A program made the translations under genes and the position numbers. The notes below the pieces were generated by a model. That model did not search any database. It was not told the DNA's origin and saw only the letters and a program-made list of their open reading frames with translations. Shown here one piece after another: positions 5,459-5,505 of a stretch of 5,505 bases of DNA. Positions within the stretch are counted from its first letter, which is position 1, and every line of letters starts with the position of its first letter. The stretch covers positions 1-5,505 of the forward strand of contig DAOUFU010000087.1 in the NCBI GenBank assembly GCA_034429275.1, read 5' to 3'. Origin of the DNA: DAOUFU01 sp034429275. Lineage in GTDB: Bacteria; Chloroflexota; Anaerolineae; Aggregatilineales; Aggregatilineaceae.

Positions 5459-5505
5459 ACGCCGGGCGCTAAACACCTGACGCGCTTGACGACATGACCA
5501 ACGGG

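Noticed and set aside
5494..5505. Possible start of the next transporter gene (ATG at 5494)
   Set aside because: Only four codons are visible and there is no Shine-Dalgarno sequence at the right distance, so it cannot be supported.

Overview
The window is a GC-rich bacterial chromosomal segment. The content (a large YfhO-type membrane protein, an APT-like phosphoribosyltransferase, an L-lactate dehydrogenase, a UgpB-like solute-binding protein, and a CCGGCCTCA..CCCC-type dispersed palindromic repeat) fits best with Chloroflexota, probably Anaerolineae-like. That assignment is an inference from protein style and is not proven. C exceeds G on the + strand in every line I counted, so minus-strand genes favour G-ending codons and plus-strand genes favour C-ending codons.

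Layout. (1) 1-1316, minus: the N-terminal ~438 residues of a polytopic membrane protein that runs off the left edge. (2) 1317-1807: a 491-base divergent intergenic region with no credible gene. It holds a minus promoter with an extended -10, short direct repeats, a ~115-bp MITE/REP-like element with 13-bp terminal inverted repeats, a small hairpin, and a good sigma70-type promoter reading right. (3) 1808-2359, plus: an adenine-phosphoribosyltransferase-like protein, followed by a 23-bp palindrome and a strong bidirectional intrinsic terminator. (4) 2522-2797, plus: an unrecognised 91-residue helical protein starting only 24 bases after that terminator. (5) 2857-3810, minus: L-lactate dehydrogenase, convergent with the 91-residue gene. 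(6) 3811-4090: a divergent regulatory region with an inverted repeat, a promoter, and an 85-base segment that folds as two stacked stems closing two hairpins (a possible structured leader RNA). (7) 4091-5448, plus: a UgpB-like sugar or glycerol-3-phosphate ABC transporter binding protein, broken by a one-base frameshift near 5078-5084. The permease genes would be expected just beyond the right edge.

The genes do not form one pathway. They look like separate transcription units: envelope glycosylation or lipid-linked sugar transfer, purine salvage, fermentation, and carbohydrate or glycerophosphate uptake. No defence system, CRISPR array, tRNA or rRNA was seen. The least explained items are the structured leader upstream of the binding protein, the dispersed-repeat element, and the orphan small gene behind the terminator.
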